Assembly: GCA_036245805.1 (NCBI GenBank)
Contig: BTRK01000001.1
Span: 16,375,087 to 16,439,086 of the forward strand
Direction: 5' to 3'
DNA: 64,000 nucleotides
Source of the DNA: Pristionchus mayeri
Taxonomy: Eukaryota > Nematoda > Chromadorea > Rhabditida > Neodiplogasteridae
Part shown: one piece after another, positions 34,901-47,223 of the stretch
How the letters are laid out: every line of letters begins with the position of its first letter
How positions within the stretch are numbered: the first letter of the stretch is position 1
The notes under the pieces: model-generated
What the model was told of the DNA's origin: nothing
Databases searched by the model: none
What the model saw: the letters and a program-made list of their open reading frames with translations, nothing else
Translations under genes and position numbers: made by a program

Positions 34901-36726
34901 TTAGCGCCTGATTTAGCAACATTATCTACTCGTTTTCCACCCTTCTTACTATCATGCACATCAATGGTACAACCTCCTCGCGTTTAGTAATGACCTGATT
35001 TTCGACAGATCAAAGATTGTCCACGCGGCCATCAACATGGGGGTTCTTTCCCAACAGTGTTTTTGATAATCGAGAACACAGGATCAGTGCAAACTAAGCC
35101 CCTGCTCGCAGTTATCCACAGATTGAAGCACATCGAACCATTCGAACTATCATTTGCATTCATTTGCATTCCCCTTTGTCCAATGGTCCACGGAGGGGCG
35201 TTTGAAGCGAGCATCTCCTATCCCATCTAATCCCTTCTAACTTCTGCATACGTCTTTCTCTACCTCTGAATGAGATCCACTGTTAGCGGATCTCCAGAGC
35301 TCGGATTCCCTCGATTTCTCCCGCACTTCTATCTGGTATCTCCCAAGTAGGAATGTTAACACGAGTCATTGCCTTTTTCCAGTTTTCACCCTTAATCAGG
35401 TCATCCTAGCAACCCATGCTCAGCCCAACAATTACTTTGAACTCCATCTGTGTCCCCGCCTACCAAGTGCCACCTACTCGAACCTCCTCTCCCGGAGCTC
35501 ATCGACCACTCCGCCAACCCCTTCTGAACCCTATCGCCCGGGGCATTGTCCCTGAGGGGTCACTCTCCCTCTCTGGAATCGAGGTGCGCTCTCGCTATTT
35601 GCACTGCTTGACTCTCGCTTCGCCAAACAATCGTGGAGCCCGCAGGCTATTTTTGGGCCGTCTAACACTCTAGCCTCCTCGTGCTCTCTCCGATCCGCAC
35701 ACTCTCTCGCCCTCTCCCCCTCTGGGAACGACGACTCATCATCAGTTCTTCTTCTAGAGCGATGAATGGCGCGCACGCAACTAAACAAACATGGTCTCTA
35801 CACTGACCCCTCCCAAAGAAGTGATGGATCAGTTCGCGATCGATCGCGCAAGCTACCGTACTCCCAGGAGTACGGTACCATATACTGTACTGCTTGAAGT
35901 AACCCTATTGTTCGCAGAGGATACCGTAACCCTTGAATCGACAACTGACTCCCTCGCCCCCTTTCTCACAAGCCAGCGAGCACAAGCATCCTGGATGTTG
36001 TTGTGTCTGTCGGCGCAGTGGTCATGCTTTAGGTCTAGGGGAGGGAGGGGAAAATGCGGGGCGAGGTCCGTCCGCAGCAGAATTCTCAGTGGCACAAGGC
36101 GAAAACAGACCCGGCGCTCTCTCACTTTTCCATGCTCTCTCGCCCACTCTGCCCTCTCTAAACCCTCTCCGTCCTCTCGTCTGGTCACTCTGCAGCGACC
36201 GCTGTTTACCGCCCGCCACATTGCTACGACCCGGCGGCGAGAGAGCGTGGGATAGGGAGAGAGCGCAGACAGTGCAGAGAAAGTGCGAGAGAGCACGCGG
36301 AACGGAGAGAGCGCTGCCCGAACGCCGCTCGCTGCTGCTGTTTGAGAGAGGAGGAGCGTGAGCCCGCCGAAGGCCCCAGCCTATACGACTACCGTAACCC
36401 GCGCTTTCCACTCGGGATCAAACTAAAAACTACCGTACCTCGATGATCCTGGGTCCGTTCGGGACGCCGATGATGGGCGTGTGGGCAATCTTATCGATCG
36501 GCGGATGGAGCGATGCCTGATTATCGATCGACTGCTCGTCTACAGTAGTCAGATGAAGTGGAGAGGCATCGTCGTGGGACGAGGAAGGTGATGCCGAGCG
36601 TGATACGGTAATAGTCGTGGCGGGACCTCCGAGGCAAGCCAGAGAAGCGGTCAGGGATACGGTAGACGAGGGCGAGGCTGATTCGGGACTCACCGCCGCG
36701 TGGCAACCCGGCGGAGGATCGACCAT
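31944..36726 (-). CDS. gmeb: GMEB-like SAND-domain transcription factor
   Basis: Fourteen exons give 508 residues: 36439-36726 (ATG at 36726, MVDPPPGCHAAV), 34800-34884, 34555-34651, 34290-34382, 33986-34060, 33773-33891, 33537-33640, 33418-33490, 33232-33305, 33079-33136, 32852-32950, 32313-32431, 32169-32252 and 31944-32102 (stop). Residues about 95-185 form a SAND domain: VKCGPLHAKM, FLCPGIHQPCIELDGEMI, ISPKEFTVRANKDKQ, the DNA-contacting KDWK core, then SFDFYNHGLFCSAKC. This order matches GMEB1/2 rather than DEAF1 or Sp100. The rest is disordered with poly-A, poly-N, poly-Q and P-rich stretches and a helical segment PSLFWSQLAHTNLLEDV that may mediate dimerisation. The likely role is sequence-specific nuclear DNA binding. 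The first intron (34885-36438) is long and repeat-rich. Confidence 0.9.
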
Positions 36727-36827
36727 ACTGTAATTTCGGGGTTACTGTAGTCGAGAGAGAATCGAGGAATGTCGAAAATATCACGCGCGCGGGGATAGCG
36801 AAAACGCACATGTGAAGTCTCTGCGAG

Positions 36828-36962
36828 TTGTCTCGACGCAAGGATTCGCGAGAGAGAGAGGGGAGAGGAGGAGAAGAGGGAGAGGAGGGGAGGAGAGAGA
36901 GGGAGAGGGAGAGGAGGAGGGGGAGGAGGGGGAGGGAGGAGAGGGGAGGAGAGAGGGAGAGG
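36828..36962. repeat. Polypurine low-complexity tract
   Basis: The + strand is almost entirely G and A (repeats of GAGAGG and GGGGAGGAG). The ORFs across it in all frames are by-products of composition. It lies just upstream of the SAND-domain gene. Confidence 0.85.
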
Positions 36963-38144
36963 GTGGTTTTGTTGTGCCGAAGTGACCAGAGGGGAATAGA
37001 AGGGGGGAGGGGAGGAACAGAGGGAAGCAAAAGCCCGCATGGGAGGTCCACATTGTTGTTACTCACTAGTAGCGCTTCGACAAATTGCGACAAATTTTAT
37101 TCGACAATTTATTCGACAAATTGCGCTCAATTTAGCAGTTAATCAACGATGAAGATGAGGCAGTACGAAACTGAGCGTTTCACAGGATAAGCTCAACATT
37201 CTCGTGCAAAATGAAAAGTTTGTCTAACATAGAATTCGTACATTAGCGATGACAGAAGGGTTGATGGCAACAAATTGGCGGGGTGGGCGCTGCCAAAGTG
37301 GCGCAAGTGCTGCAACAGCTGACTCCCCTGGTCAGCCATGGAATCACGGCGCAGCGCGCCTCAAAACGTGAAAGCAGACGTGTCTTCTCCTCCTCTCGAC
37401 GCATGGGCAGAGGGGGGGGGGCAGTGTAACAGGGGGCCCTCCTGCCTCCCCCTCTAGAAATACACACAGATGCCCCCGAGGAGCACGATTGTGCAGGTCA
37501 CTGCTGGGGAACACCCAGAGGAAGGAAGATAATGATTTCTTATAGACGGTGCTGTCCCAGGAAGTATTGAACATCCGGCGAGTAAAATGAGATAAGCGGC
37601 AGGTGAAACATAGATGAGCGGGGATGCAAAGAGAGGAAGGACGACTGCTTCCTGCTCGGCCGAAAGCAACTCAGCCCTGCTTCTCCCCTCCCCTCGGACT
37701 CTTCGCTCTTATTTACGCGGTGGTCCGAAAGCCACCACGCCTGCTTGCAGAAGCAAAATAGATCGAGGGAACGGTCACTCTTCTCCCCCCTCTCTCTCCC
37801 CTCCACTCTCCTCCCCCTCCCTCTCTCTCTCTCCCTCCCTCTCCCCTCTCCTCCCTTCCCTCTGGCATGGAACAGCAGCGTAGGAAGGCGGCGCTGTCGC
37901 AAAACACGCCGTCCGCTCACTGACCAGCCCACAGGCTAAACAACTATACTATACAACGGCAGAGGAAATTTGAATTACCGCTGCGGATTCCGCACGACAT
38001 CGCGAAAATCGGTCATTTCATGTAGAGACTATCAAACAGGGGAAAAGTGGCGGGAAGGGCAGCGAATTTGAATTTTGCACTCGCAAGCATGTGCTGGGCA
38101 TTACACCGAGAGCTGACCGATTGCCGAGAGGGAGGGAGGAGGAG

Positions 38145-38213
38145 GACTCTCTTCGTTTCTCCTGCTCTCTCGCCTGCTCTGACCGGCGAGAGAGCGTGTG
38201 GTATGAAGAGAGC
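38145..38213. repeat. GA-hairpin repeat
   Basis: GACTCTCTTCGTTTC...TGCTCTCTCGCC at the left pairs with GGCGAGAGAGCGTG...ATGAAGAGAGC at the right. Confidence 0.75.
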
Positions 38214-40489
38214 AAGGTAGAGAGAGGGAGTGAAGATGATCGAGCTAAACGAAGCAAAAAGTCCGATATATTGACCACCCGAAGCGCCAAACGGAAATGA
38301 GCGCAAAAAGAGGGAGTGGATGGAACGCGAAGGCTAAGTGAGATAAGTGGACGTGATCGTACTGAGCTGTATGTTTCACAGTTCGATGATGTAGAGAAGA
38401 TTGCACGATCGATGCTCCCTTCTTGTCTCCGACTTTGAGAACAAAAGCAACTCCCTAACGAAGTACAACGTGAGTTACGATACGACTTCTGCCCGCAAAA
38501 GACGCTGTACGTTTTTCGCGTATCGTCTGGACATTCAGTGAGATCGTTTCATGCCTCCTCTCGCCTTTCAGGTTGGAGAAGACGACGGTCAATGCAAACA
38601 GTATGATAGAGGGAGGGATGGAGGGAGAGAGAGAGATCGAAGGCTCCCCCAAGAAATACTGACCACACTCAACAGTAAACATTGATAGCAGTCGCGACGC
38701 GACATGTGCAATGAATAGGCAAAGAAGTAACGTTACGATGACAGGAAGAGTACGGTAGGACTGACGGTAGATTACGGTATCTCGCGCGAGGGGTTGGGAC
38801 CGATTTAGCGTGGGAGTCCTCGCAGGAGCTGGCAAACAACAATAATATTTTCGAAATATCCGGGCAAAGTACATGGGAGGCCACTGTTTATGGGGTCGGG
38901 CATTGGCGCACCAATTCTTAGCTAATCTAAGCCAAGTACCGTTGTACCGATGAAGGAAGCACACCTTACCGTAACCGTTCCGCTACCGTAACCTTATCTA
39001 CAGTAATCAGGGAATTTCCTGAGTGCCTGATGAACATCGAAACAGCCCTAAGAAGCCCCCATCATTCACGCTAACTGATGAGATTATGGCATTTCGCTAC
39101 TCAGGTGATAATGTGAGTTGATTGCTTTGGCCCCGAACATCCAGAGTAGTCAACTTGGTCTTTGATCTTTCCTGCCACCTTTAGGGCGCAGGAAGAAGAC
39201 AGATGCCATAACAATGGACGGGGCAAGCAACATTGGGCATTTTCACAAAGGTGCACTGATGAGTTGACAGGATATTTTGAGAAATGAAAACACTGTCTCG
39301 AGACTTGAACAAAGATTTTTCTGAAAATTTCTTTGTTCCATTTCCAAAAAAAGCTCATCAGTTCACCTTCACGAAGGAGCAATCGCAACGCAACGCAACG
39401 AGAGGGGAGCGAACCAACCGTGGTTCTGCCTCCTCCCTCCTCTCCTCCCTCAGGGGAGGAGAGGAGAATCGCCCGTTGGAACCACGCGCATACAAGGACG
39501 ACGGGGAGGTCAAACAGACGATCCCTCGCTGCTCTCTCTGCGCTCTCTCCCTTTCCCGTGCTCTCTCACCCTCTCTGACCCTCTGAATCACACGCTATCT
39601 TGGGAGTCCACCGCCATTTCTACTGGAGGAGGAGAGCTGTAGACGGGGGGGGGGGACGCAAAAAAGTGGGGATGGACAGAAATAGATGCGCTCTTCTATT
39701 GGGACGATGGACGCGCCACGGCGGTCACTCGAGAGAGAAAGGAGAGAAAGGCACGAGAGAGGAGGTGAATCCCTGGACAATGGGGTTACGGCGAGGGGTT
39801 ACGGTAGGACCGGAATGGGGTAAGTAGCCTGAAGTTGGCAACAACACCTATGGTTCGAGGGGGTGGATACGGTAGCATCATACGGAACTCGAAAGACTGG
39901 TGGTTGCGTGTACTCGCAGGGTGGGAGGAATACGGTAGAAGCCTGATTATGGTAGCCGACGTCAGTTCGCATGTTCCTACGTGCTTGCTGCTGAGATATG
40001 GACAAGGAGGGGGAGGGTCGAAGATGTCGACGACGTTCTCTGAAGACATGGAAACGAGCGCAAAAAGCGACAGAGCTCACACGCGAAATGTGACGGAAAA
40101 ACACACACACTGCAGATTTGGAATAGGAGAGATATGGAGATTGGGGGGAAATTCGAAATCCTCCCTGCTTCTTCTAATTTCGTCACGTACGCACGCAAAG
40201 ACCGCAAATAGTCGGAATGATCCTGTGATGAAACGTGTGTTCAAACAGGGGAATAGCTAGGGGCGAAAGGTTACACAATATCACTGCAATCAGCTTCGTA
40301 TCTGGCCGTGCTGGGCACCTCAAAAAGTGCATTCCAACACTTTTTGACTGATCATGTTCCTACTCTGATGGTTTTTGTTGCAGAAATGACCTCCTAAAAA
40401 CAAAAAAAAAGTAGTAAAAAAGTGCCCATCTAAAATAAGGCTCTAAGGAGCGCAGCAAAAATATATTATTGGCTTCTCATCATCCCAAA

Positions 40490-41800
40490 TAAGCACGTGG
40501 AGCAAAGCAAATGTTGTTTGTTTGCTGCACAACGTCATCTTTGGTCAACAAGGGGCGACACGTGGAGATTCCTAATTAAGAGAAGGAGAGATGCACGAGG
40601 GGTTCTTGAATATTGCATTGACCGCATGGGGATACGTGCAAACGTTCAGGAAATGTTTTCCTTTGGGATCACCAATGACGACACTCGGATGAGAATAATG
40701 ACGTCATCATAGTACTCATCCGACCTTGTGCTCTCTATTCACGCACGTTCACTGATGCGTTCGTTGCAATCTCGATATATGAACACAATGGCACGCATTT
40801 GAACGAAACCACACTTCTAGAAGCTGTTGTAGAATCAGGAGACCATTTGCAGTGTTTGAGTGTAATCCTGGGGAACGGTGAGAGTTGGGTACTGTAACCT
40901 CCATTCTCAAGACCTCGGTAATTCAGTCCGGATGTGCGTTGTGCATCAAATCTGCTTTCTGGCCTTTAGTGAGAGACGAAATATGGACTTGCGTCAACGG
41001 TGTAATTGGTAATCGCGGTTGTGTCACGACATTTCTGAGCAGATGGAATAGGCATCTCTGTTCAGAGACTAGAGTATGTATGTTTGCAGTGTATGAATAT
41101 TACTATGGATATTATTGAAAGTTATTCCACCTGCCCGTGAGAAGCAGAGAGTGAAGAAAACACGACAGAGTGCAATAAGGAATTTGAAGCAGCAAAGAAG
41201 TGATAAACCGTGTCCCTACTTCATCGGATATGGTCGTGACACGACACTTCTGACCAGATGGAATAGTTATTCATGCAGAACCTCGAATCTCAGAAACTAG
41301 GCACGTTGCAAAGGGATACCAGGTGGAAGTGACTCCGACAGGTTGAAAATTTGTGGTTAATATTGATGTGGTTGATATTTAAGTAGCTCGCAACAGCACA
41401 TGTGATACGTAGGTCGTGAAGCACATTATCTTGAAGCACATTATCTTCACAAATGAGCCCGTGAGATCAACACAAATGTTGTTTGCTCAAATCGTCACAT
41501 TTGGTCAACAAATGGAGGTTTCTAATTAAGAGAAGGAGAGACGCACCCGGTTCTTGAATATTGCACTGACCGCATGGAACGTGCAAACGTTCAGGAAATG
41601 TTTTCCTTGAGATTGCTCATGATGACACTAGGTCGGATGAGAACAATGACGTCATGATTTGAAATATACGAAACGCACGCGAGGTTCTCGATAATCGTGC
41701 TGACCGCATGGAATTTGCGGAATCGCGAACTAGAAGCAGTTAAGAAGTGATAAACTGCGTCTCCGCCTCATCGAGTGGGAAGATCAAAGAGAAGACCATT
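40490..41800. repeat. Locally amplified diverged repeat block
   Basis: A unit at 40497-40715 recurs at 41470-41670 (shared TCCTAATTAAGAGAAGGAGAGA, GTGCAAACGTTCAGGAAATG and ATGACGTCAT), with a partial third copy near 41670-41700. A second unit at 41000-41070 recurs at 41230-41290 (GACACGACA.TTCTGA, CAGATGGAATAG), and AAGAAGTGATAAAC occurs near 41190 and 41740. There is no coding frame through the copies. Confidence 0.65.
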
Positions 41801-43216
41801 CATCAACATTATCTTCATGGTCACTAATCTCTGCAGTAAACTGCTCGAAAATGGCAATCAACCGGAAGTTGGTGATTGATCGCCATGTGAATTCCTTATA
41901 ATTCCACGACAAAAATATTGATGGACGATTGCGCTGCGCTTTGCATGACCTATTACACACCTTGCAAGAGTGGCTAGAGAGCCCGGATGTTCAGAGGCTA
42001 TTGCGTCATCAATAACAAAAAGTTTGGAGCAGGAACGTTATCCTAGGGAAGGCTTCGCAAAAAATTACCCTCATTTACTCTTTTCTCACTTATTTGACCT
42101 ATAAAAGCATTTCTTGCGAAGCCAAACGGTCTGGTAAAAAATAGGACGAAGATGGATTTCCCATAGAGATACCTAGCTGCTCATAGGAAACCCACTGTCA
42201 TGAAAGTTTTTACCAGAGGCTCCGTACGCCATTCTCAACGTTGAGGACGTCATCTTCAGCGTACACATGGTGCCTACACCAGAATAGCTGAGGGAATACG
42301 CCAATTTGAAGAAGCAAAGAGAAAGAGAGAGAGGGCCATTCTATCTTATTCACTCTTCTCCTCTTGCTGAGATAGCCACCAGCCCTTTTTCCATACCTCG
42401 AGATTTCCCTCTCTTCCAATCTCTCTTTCTCTCGCACTCTACTATAGTAGGAGTAAGAACAACGAAACTCCAATCTGTTGAGGACGGAGTTCAGTGGCTC
42501 CTATTGTGGGCCAATTAATTTTTTATAGACACCATTCTACTTCCGCCGAATCATCCAAAATGACAAGCGAATTATGCAATATCAAGTCAAAAAGAGTAGC
42601 ATGTAGCCAATCGTAGAGATGACTTGGTAAGAATCGTCTCTTCCTCCTGCGTTCTTTTTCTCTGGTCAAATGGACGAGACACATAATGGAAAGAGTAAAT
42701 TCTAGCGATGTCTGCCCCCCTAGCCAATAGCAAGAATTGCAAATCAGATAAGGAAGGAGTTCGGCGCAACGCCAAGGGATGTGTCAACGAAGCTTTCTGC
42801 ATCTCACGTGCGGAGTTATCGACTATAATAAAAGGAAAAAAAATAGGAGAAATGCACGGAAAGAATGACACGAGGGTGCCAATCTGACGAATGTACCATC
42901 AACTAAGATTTTTCGCATATCTATAAAGTATGAAGTTGTGAATAATAAAATATAGGAGAAAAGCGCAGAACGGTAAATGCCACATACAAGTAGAGGGAGC
43001 CAATAGTAGGACTGAACTTGCAATCAGATCAGGAAATATCATAGCAACGTATAGGGAGCACTTTTGCATATCTATAAAGTATGAAGATAGGAGAAACGCG
43101 CAGAGAGAAGAATGACACGTACGATTCGGGGAGCGGGAGGCATAAAAGGCGAGAGCGATGAACTTTAGCAGCCAGCCAGCGCGCGTGTTGCTGAGTCAGC
43201 ACGTTGAGCAATGGCC

Positions 43217-43288
43217 ATCTCTCTCACTTCCACACGATCTCTCCCCGGCTAGACTAGGCGAGAGAGCGCGTGAAATGAAGAGAGAGAT
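43217..43288. repeat. GA-hairpin repeat
   Basis: ATCTCTCTCACTTCCAC...ATCTCTCC at the left pairs imperfectly with GCGAGAGAGCGCGTG...GAAGAGAGAGAT at the right. Confidence 0.7.
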
Positions 43289-43701
43289 AGTAGGGGATTG
43301 CCTCACTCTGTCCATTCGCCATGCTCTCTTGCCTATCAGAGTAACCGAGTGACTGGGCTACTTTGACAGAGGTGAGAACATACTCTTAGCAATGGTCTGA
43401 CACTTGTCAGCCTACTCGTTCGCTTGCAGGTTCGGACAGCGAAACATCTCGAAGACCAAAAACAGCAGTGCCTCTTTGCTGAACGCAGATCTATTCAAAT
43501 TTTCTAAGATCAGCAACTGCAGAACATCAATTCCATCCTCACATCCACGAACAAATGAATCGAGTGAAACACATTTCATCAGAACGGTGCGAATGGCGAA
43601 ATTACCAAGTGAAGGTCGAATGACTCTCTCTATTCCAGACACTCTCTCGACTGCATGACAAAGCGAATGAGAACGTGCTATGGAATCAGATGGAGTGAGG
43701 G

Positions 43702-43736
<35 letters not shown>

Positions 43737-44919
43737 GACAATCACCCCTTGAGATCAGCCCAGCTAATCTTACCCTTTCCGTTGAGATTGCAATCGCTGT
43801 GTGATGATAAAGGAACGGATCATTGAGCAATGAATCTCTCCAATCTAGTCGGTCAGATAGTGCAAGAGCGCTTGACATCAGTTATCGTAGCTGATTTTTC
43901 CCCTGATCGCACAAAAATCTTGTTAATGCACATTACTTCTTGTTAGTAAAACCAATCACGAGCGATAAATATATTATTTTTGACAAGGCGTACTTCAATA
44001 AAAACAGCCGAGGATGTAACAGACTAGGAGAATTCTAGAAACGATTGCTCCATCTCCTCGAATATTGCGAAAATACAGGAATAAAATGCGCCACAATCAC
44101 TACTCCGAAAGGGATGACAAAGCGAAATTTCGTAAGCGCTCGCCCACATTGGAACGTGCGGTGTGACTACGTGAGTTGACGCAATTCTTCCCAAACTGGA
44201 CAAGGGAGAGAGAGAGAGAGAGGGAGGGGGCTCTCCACTGGACCCCCCGGGGTCACTCACTCCATCGCGCTCTACACGGCTGGCAGCGGGCAGTTGCGCA
44301 AATATCGTCGCGCTCTCTCCAAATCCCATGCTCTCTCGCCTCTCTCGTCGTCTGCGCTCTCGCTTTACTCTCTTGTCTCTCGCCTCGAGGAGTTCGCAGT
44401 GTGTTTACACGCGAGCGAGCGCGAAGTGACCGCGAGAGAGCGTGGAGAGTGGAGAGAGCGCAGAGATGGGGAGTGAGGCGAGAGAGCATAGGAATTTGAG
44501 AGAGTGCGCGAGAGTGGGGAGGCTCGCCTGAAGGCTGTTTGAGTGTTCCCGTGCGCGTTTAAATTTAGCCCCCGATGGTGCTCGATGACCTTTCTGAAGG
44601 TGGGAGAAAGAAGAGAATGAGAAGAAGGAGAAGAAGAAGAAGGAGGGATGTGGAACCCCACTGATGGACGTGGTAAGGGTGATTCAATAAGAGATATCAT
44701 ACATCCCACGAGATAAAATTTATCCAAACTAAAAGTGATGATGCATTACGAAACGAAATTTACATGGGCATGATAGAGTTACTTTTGATATAAATGGGAT
44801 CCGTAAGGTAAGACACGAACACTGGTTCTTGAACAATTCCTTGCTTGGTCTTGAATTGCATTACAGCATTCCTGGTCCTCATCATTACAGTCTTGAAGTC
44901 CTCACAGTTCTCGGAAGAA

Positions 44920-46240
44920 TTAACTTCCTGTAGGAAATGTTATTTTGCATTCACCTACACTGTACGCCATTTCGTTAAGAGTTATCCCAAGGTGATACTT
45001 CCTCTCATTAAGAAATTTCTCTCCTAAATTGTGCAAGTGTATCTGTTCAACAAACGCGATAAATGGACAAAACGATTGCAACTGATGCTCACTTCGGGGA
45101 AGGCCTTCAGGAATCTCGATCCATGTATCCTGTGACTGTGCGACACGCAACGCCTTCGAGAGGAAAGTGCTAGGAAGTATTCCGACATTCCCTTGACGTA
45201 GGAGAGAAGGGCATTCACTTCCTCGTGAGAGAACGTTTCATCATCGTGCTCCGTAGGACGTCCCTCTGATAAGGCAAATATGTGACTCTGATGTGAAATG
45301 TTGACATTTAACTATAAATCGGTCACAGGACAAATTTTCTTACCTCCCTGACAAGCATTTACGAGAATGAATTTCGGCAGTTTTTTGAGAACTTCAGAAT
45401 AATTATCCTTGAGGGGCGACAAAAGAGTCGCGTACTCTACCTTAAAAGTTATATTAAACATGCATGAATAAATTATTCATACATTATATGGAAATATGCT
45501 TTATATTTTCAATGTCCAAAAATACGACGTTTTCAACATATAGCAATTGATTCTTACAAGAACTTACAAGCTCGCCGTCGCTTCCAGAAATCAGATCTCT
45601 ATCTCCGTGCGTCATGATAAACAGAAAGGTAGAATCCGCGAGAAGGTGATGGGGATGAGCCGCAAACTTCCGCACGGTATCCACCATGTCCTGATAAAAT
45701 TCCACTACAACTTCAGAAAACTTCGCGCAAACTATTCCAACTCCAATCCCATAAACCATTTAAAATTATTGAATAAACGACGTTTCCGTCGAAATATTCG
45801 ATAGTCCTCTGCTCTAGCACTATACGTGTCCAGAGGGCATTACTTACGACATTATTTTGGATTATTATAGTTTTAAGAATATTTGGAACATGATTCAGAA
45901 TCAGAGTATTCAAAAATGAATTCTATAAATCTTACATATCCGAAAAGATTTTGAGAGATAAAGAGTCCGTAGCTGAGACCTTCGAAAAGTGCACTCAGAC
46001 GCTCCTTAAATTTTAGAACTGATATAATTATCATCATTTCAGATTTCACTTCATCTTTTCTCCGGCTATCACCTCGAAAGGCTTCTTGATCTGCGAATTT
46101 CCCATTACTTATCACCAGAGCGAGTCCCCGAAAGGTGGCTTAATGAGAGGGAAATAATACGAAAAAATAGTGGAATATTTACCATTTGCGACATGATCGA
46201 TAACGATGTGACTGATTGGCGATGCCCGACTCGCGTTCAT
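44920..46240 (-). CDS. Caspase (clan CD, family C14A), short prodomain
   Basis: Seven exons (46183-46240, 46050-46138, 45936-46004, 45568-45720, 45344-45440, 45093-45265, 44920-45042) join in phase to 253 residues. The p20-like part has RGLALVISNGKF, a basic RGDSRRKDE, LFEGLSYGLFISQNLFGY, then FLFIMTHGDRDLISGSDGEL with the catalytic His in THGD. The catalytic Cys lies in KFILVNACQG; the canonical form is QACRG, so two neighbouring residues differ. The p10-like part has YFLALSS...SHSHRIHGSRFLKAF, where RxxGSxF matches the substrate-pocket loop. Two introns are only about 45-50 nt, and the p10 end is short. Caspases cleave after Asp in cell death and development. With the altered active-site flanks this could be active or a regulatory homologue. 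The start at 46240 gives almost no prodomain; an upstream exon is possible. Confidence 0.82.
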
Positions 46241-46393
46241 GACGAATTGAGACGTATATCTGAAGAATGCGCTGGTTATCTTAACCATTTAGCGCCGGCG
46301 GTTCCTTCCAAAACTTGTAACATGTAATATCATAATTGCTAGCAACATTTAGTGAAATTTTTTTTTGACCATTCCCATGCTATCAAACTAATG

Positions 46394-47177
46394 CTAACTT
46401 GTCTGTTCGCCTCTGGGTGCCATTTGAAGGATCGCAGAAGTCGAAAAGTCGATCTCCTTCCCAAGTTCCACGAAAAATTTGTGAACATTGTTGAACAATG
46501 TGTGATCGATTTTCTCCAGTTGCTCCCTCCAGAAGGGCGATGAGTAGATAACGCTGACGTTATTGAAGAACGTCTGCGTCGACTGCCGATACGCAGATGT
46601 GGTCACTCCCCAATCTTGATGTTTCTCCAAAGCTCCAAAGCTCGAAGCCGGTAGTTGAGAGACTCCGTCAAATTGATGATTATCACATCAATTTTGCGAT
46701 TCGGGCCGATTTCAGAGTTTATTATCCTGACGAATTTTCCAACGTTGAAGTCATCCTAAATAGTAAATCGTAAATCAGAAATTCAAGATGGTAATGCTTA
46801 CTTCGACCAAGAATACGATATCGATGATTCCGGCTTGGATCAATTTTCTGATCGCATGGCGCACATCGATTTCGAGAGGCTTCACATCATACGCCACAGT
46901 TGCTTGGCACATCTAAACGACAAAAAATAAAATATCAATTCAAACTGCATAGACAAGAAAGTTTTACCTGGCGAAAAACTACGTCGCATTTTTCGTTCGT
47001 CATTATATTTAGCTCCTTCATCGCAGCGCAAAGTCCTGTAATTATAGCACTGTCCGATTCAATCAACCTTCGTTGATAAGATAAGATTAAAACGATTTGC
47101 ATTTCGCAAACAATGGATTCCAAGACAGAAACACACGTATTATCACAGTAAAAAATAAATTGTAAGGTATCCGGCAC
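46394..47177 (-). pseudogene. Unrecognised gene broken by an 8-bp duplication
   Basis: Three exons (46968-47177, 46802-46914, 46394-46755) join in phase and then the frame breaks. The protein begins with a hydrophobic stretch (MQIVLILSYQ, from a later Met) and continues GLCAAMKELNIMTNEKCDVVF, KLIQAGIIDIVFLVE and DVIIINLTESLNYRLRALE. At 46625-46640 the octamer CTCCAAAG occurs twice in tandem; after it the original reading stops, while the +1-shifted frame continues with VTTSAYRQSTQTFFNNVSVIY to 46394. Removing one copy would restore a single frame, so the break looks recent. The alternating hydrophobic strands and helices resemble a periplasmic-binding-type extracellular domain, as in receptor guanylyl cyclases, but I cannot assign it. 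It lies just upstream of the caspase on the same strand. Confidence 0.55.
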
Positions 47178-47223
47178 GATTCAAAAATACTCCCATGATC
47201 AACCGTTCATGAAACCAGACTTC

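Larger units (their letters stand above)
37100..44919. other. 7.8-kb repeat-rich region without recognised genes
   Basis: I found no chain of exons with consistent phase here. The ORFs are short and mostly pyrimidine or purine runs. The region contains GA-hairpins (38145-38213, 43217-43288, and imperfect ones around 39525-39590 and 44300-44500), an amplified block at 40490-41800, short repeats at 42880-43120 sharing CATATCTATAAAGTATGAAG, and a GA dinucleotide run at 43703-43732. Regulatory sequence for the gene starting at 36726 may lie at its left end. Confidence 0.5.

Noticed and set aside
36521..37142. Several long frames in the polypurine tract
   Set aside because: All frames on both strands are open because of biased composition. 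The true first exon of the SAND-domain gene (36439-36726) covers only part of it.
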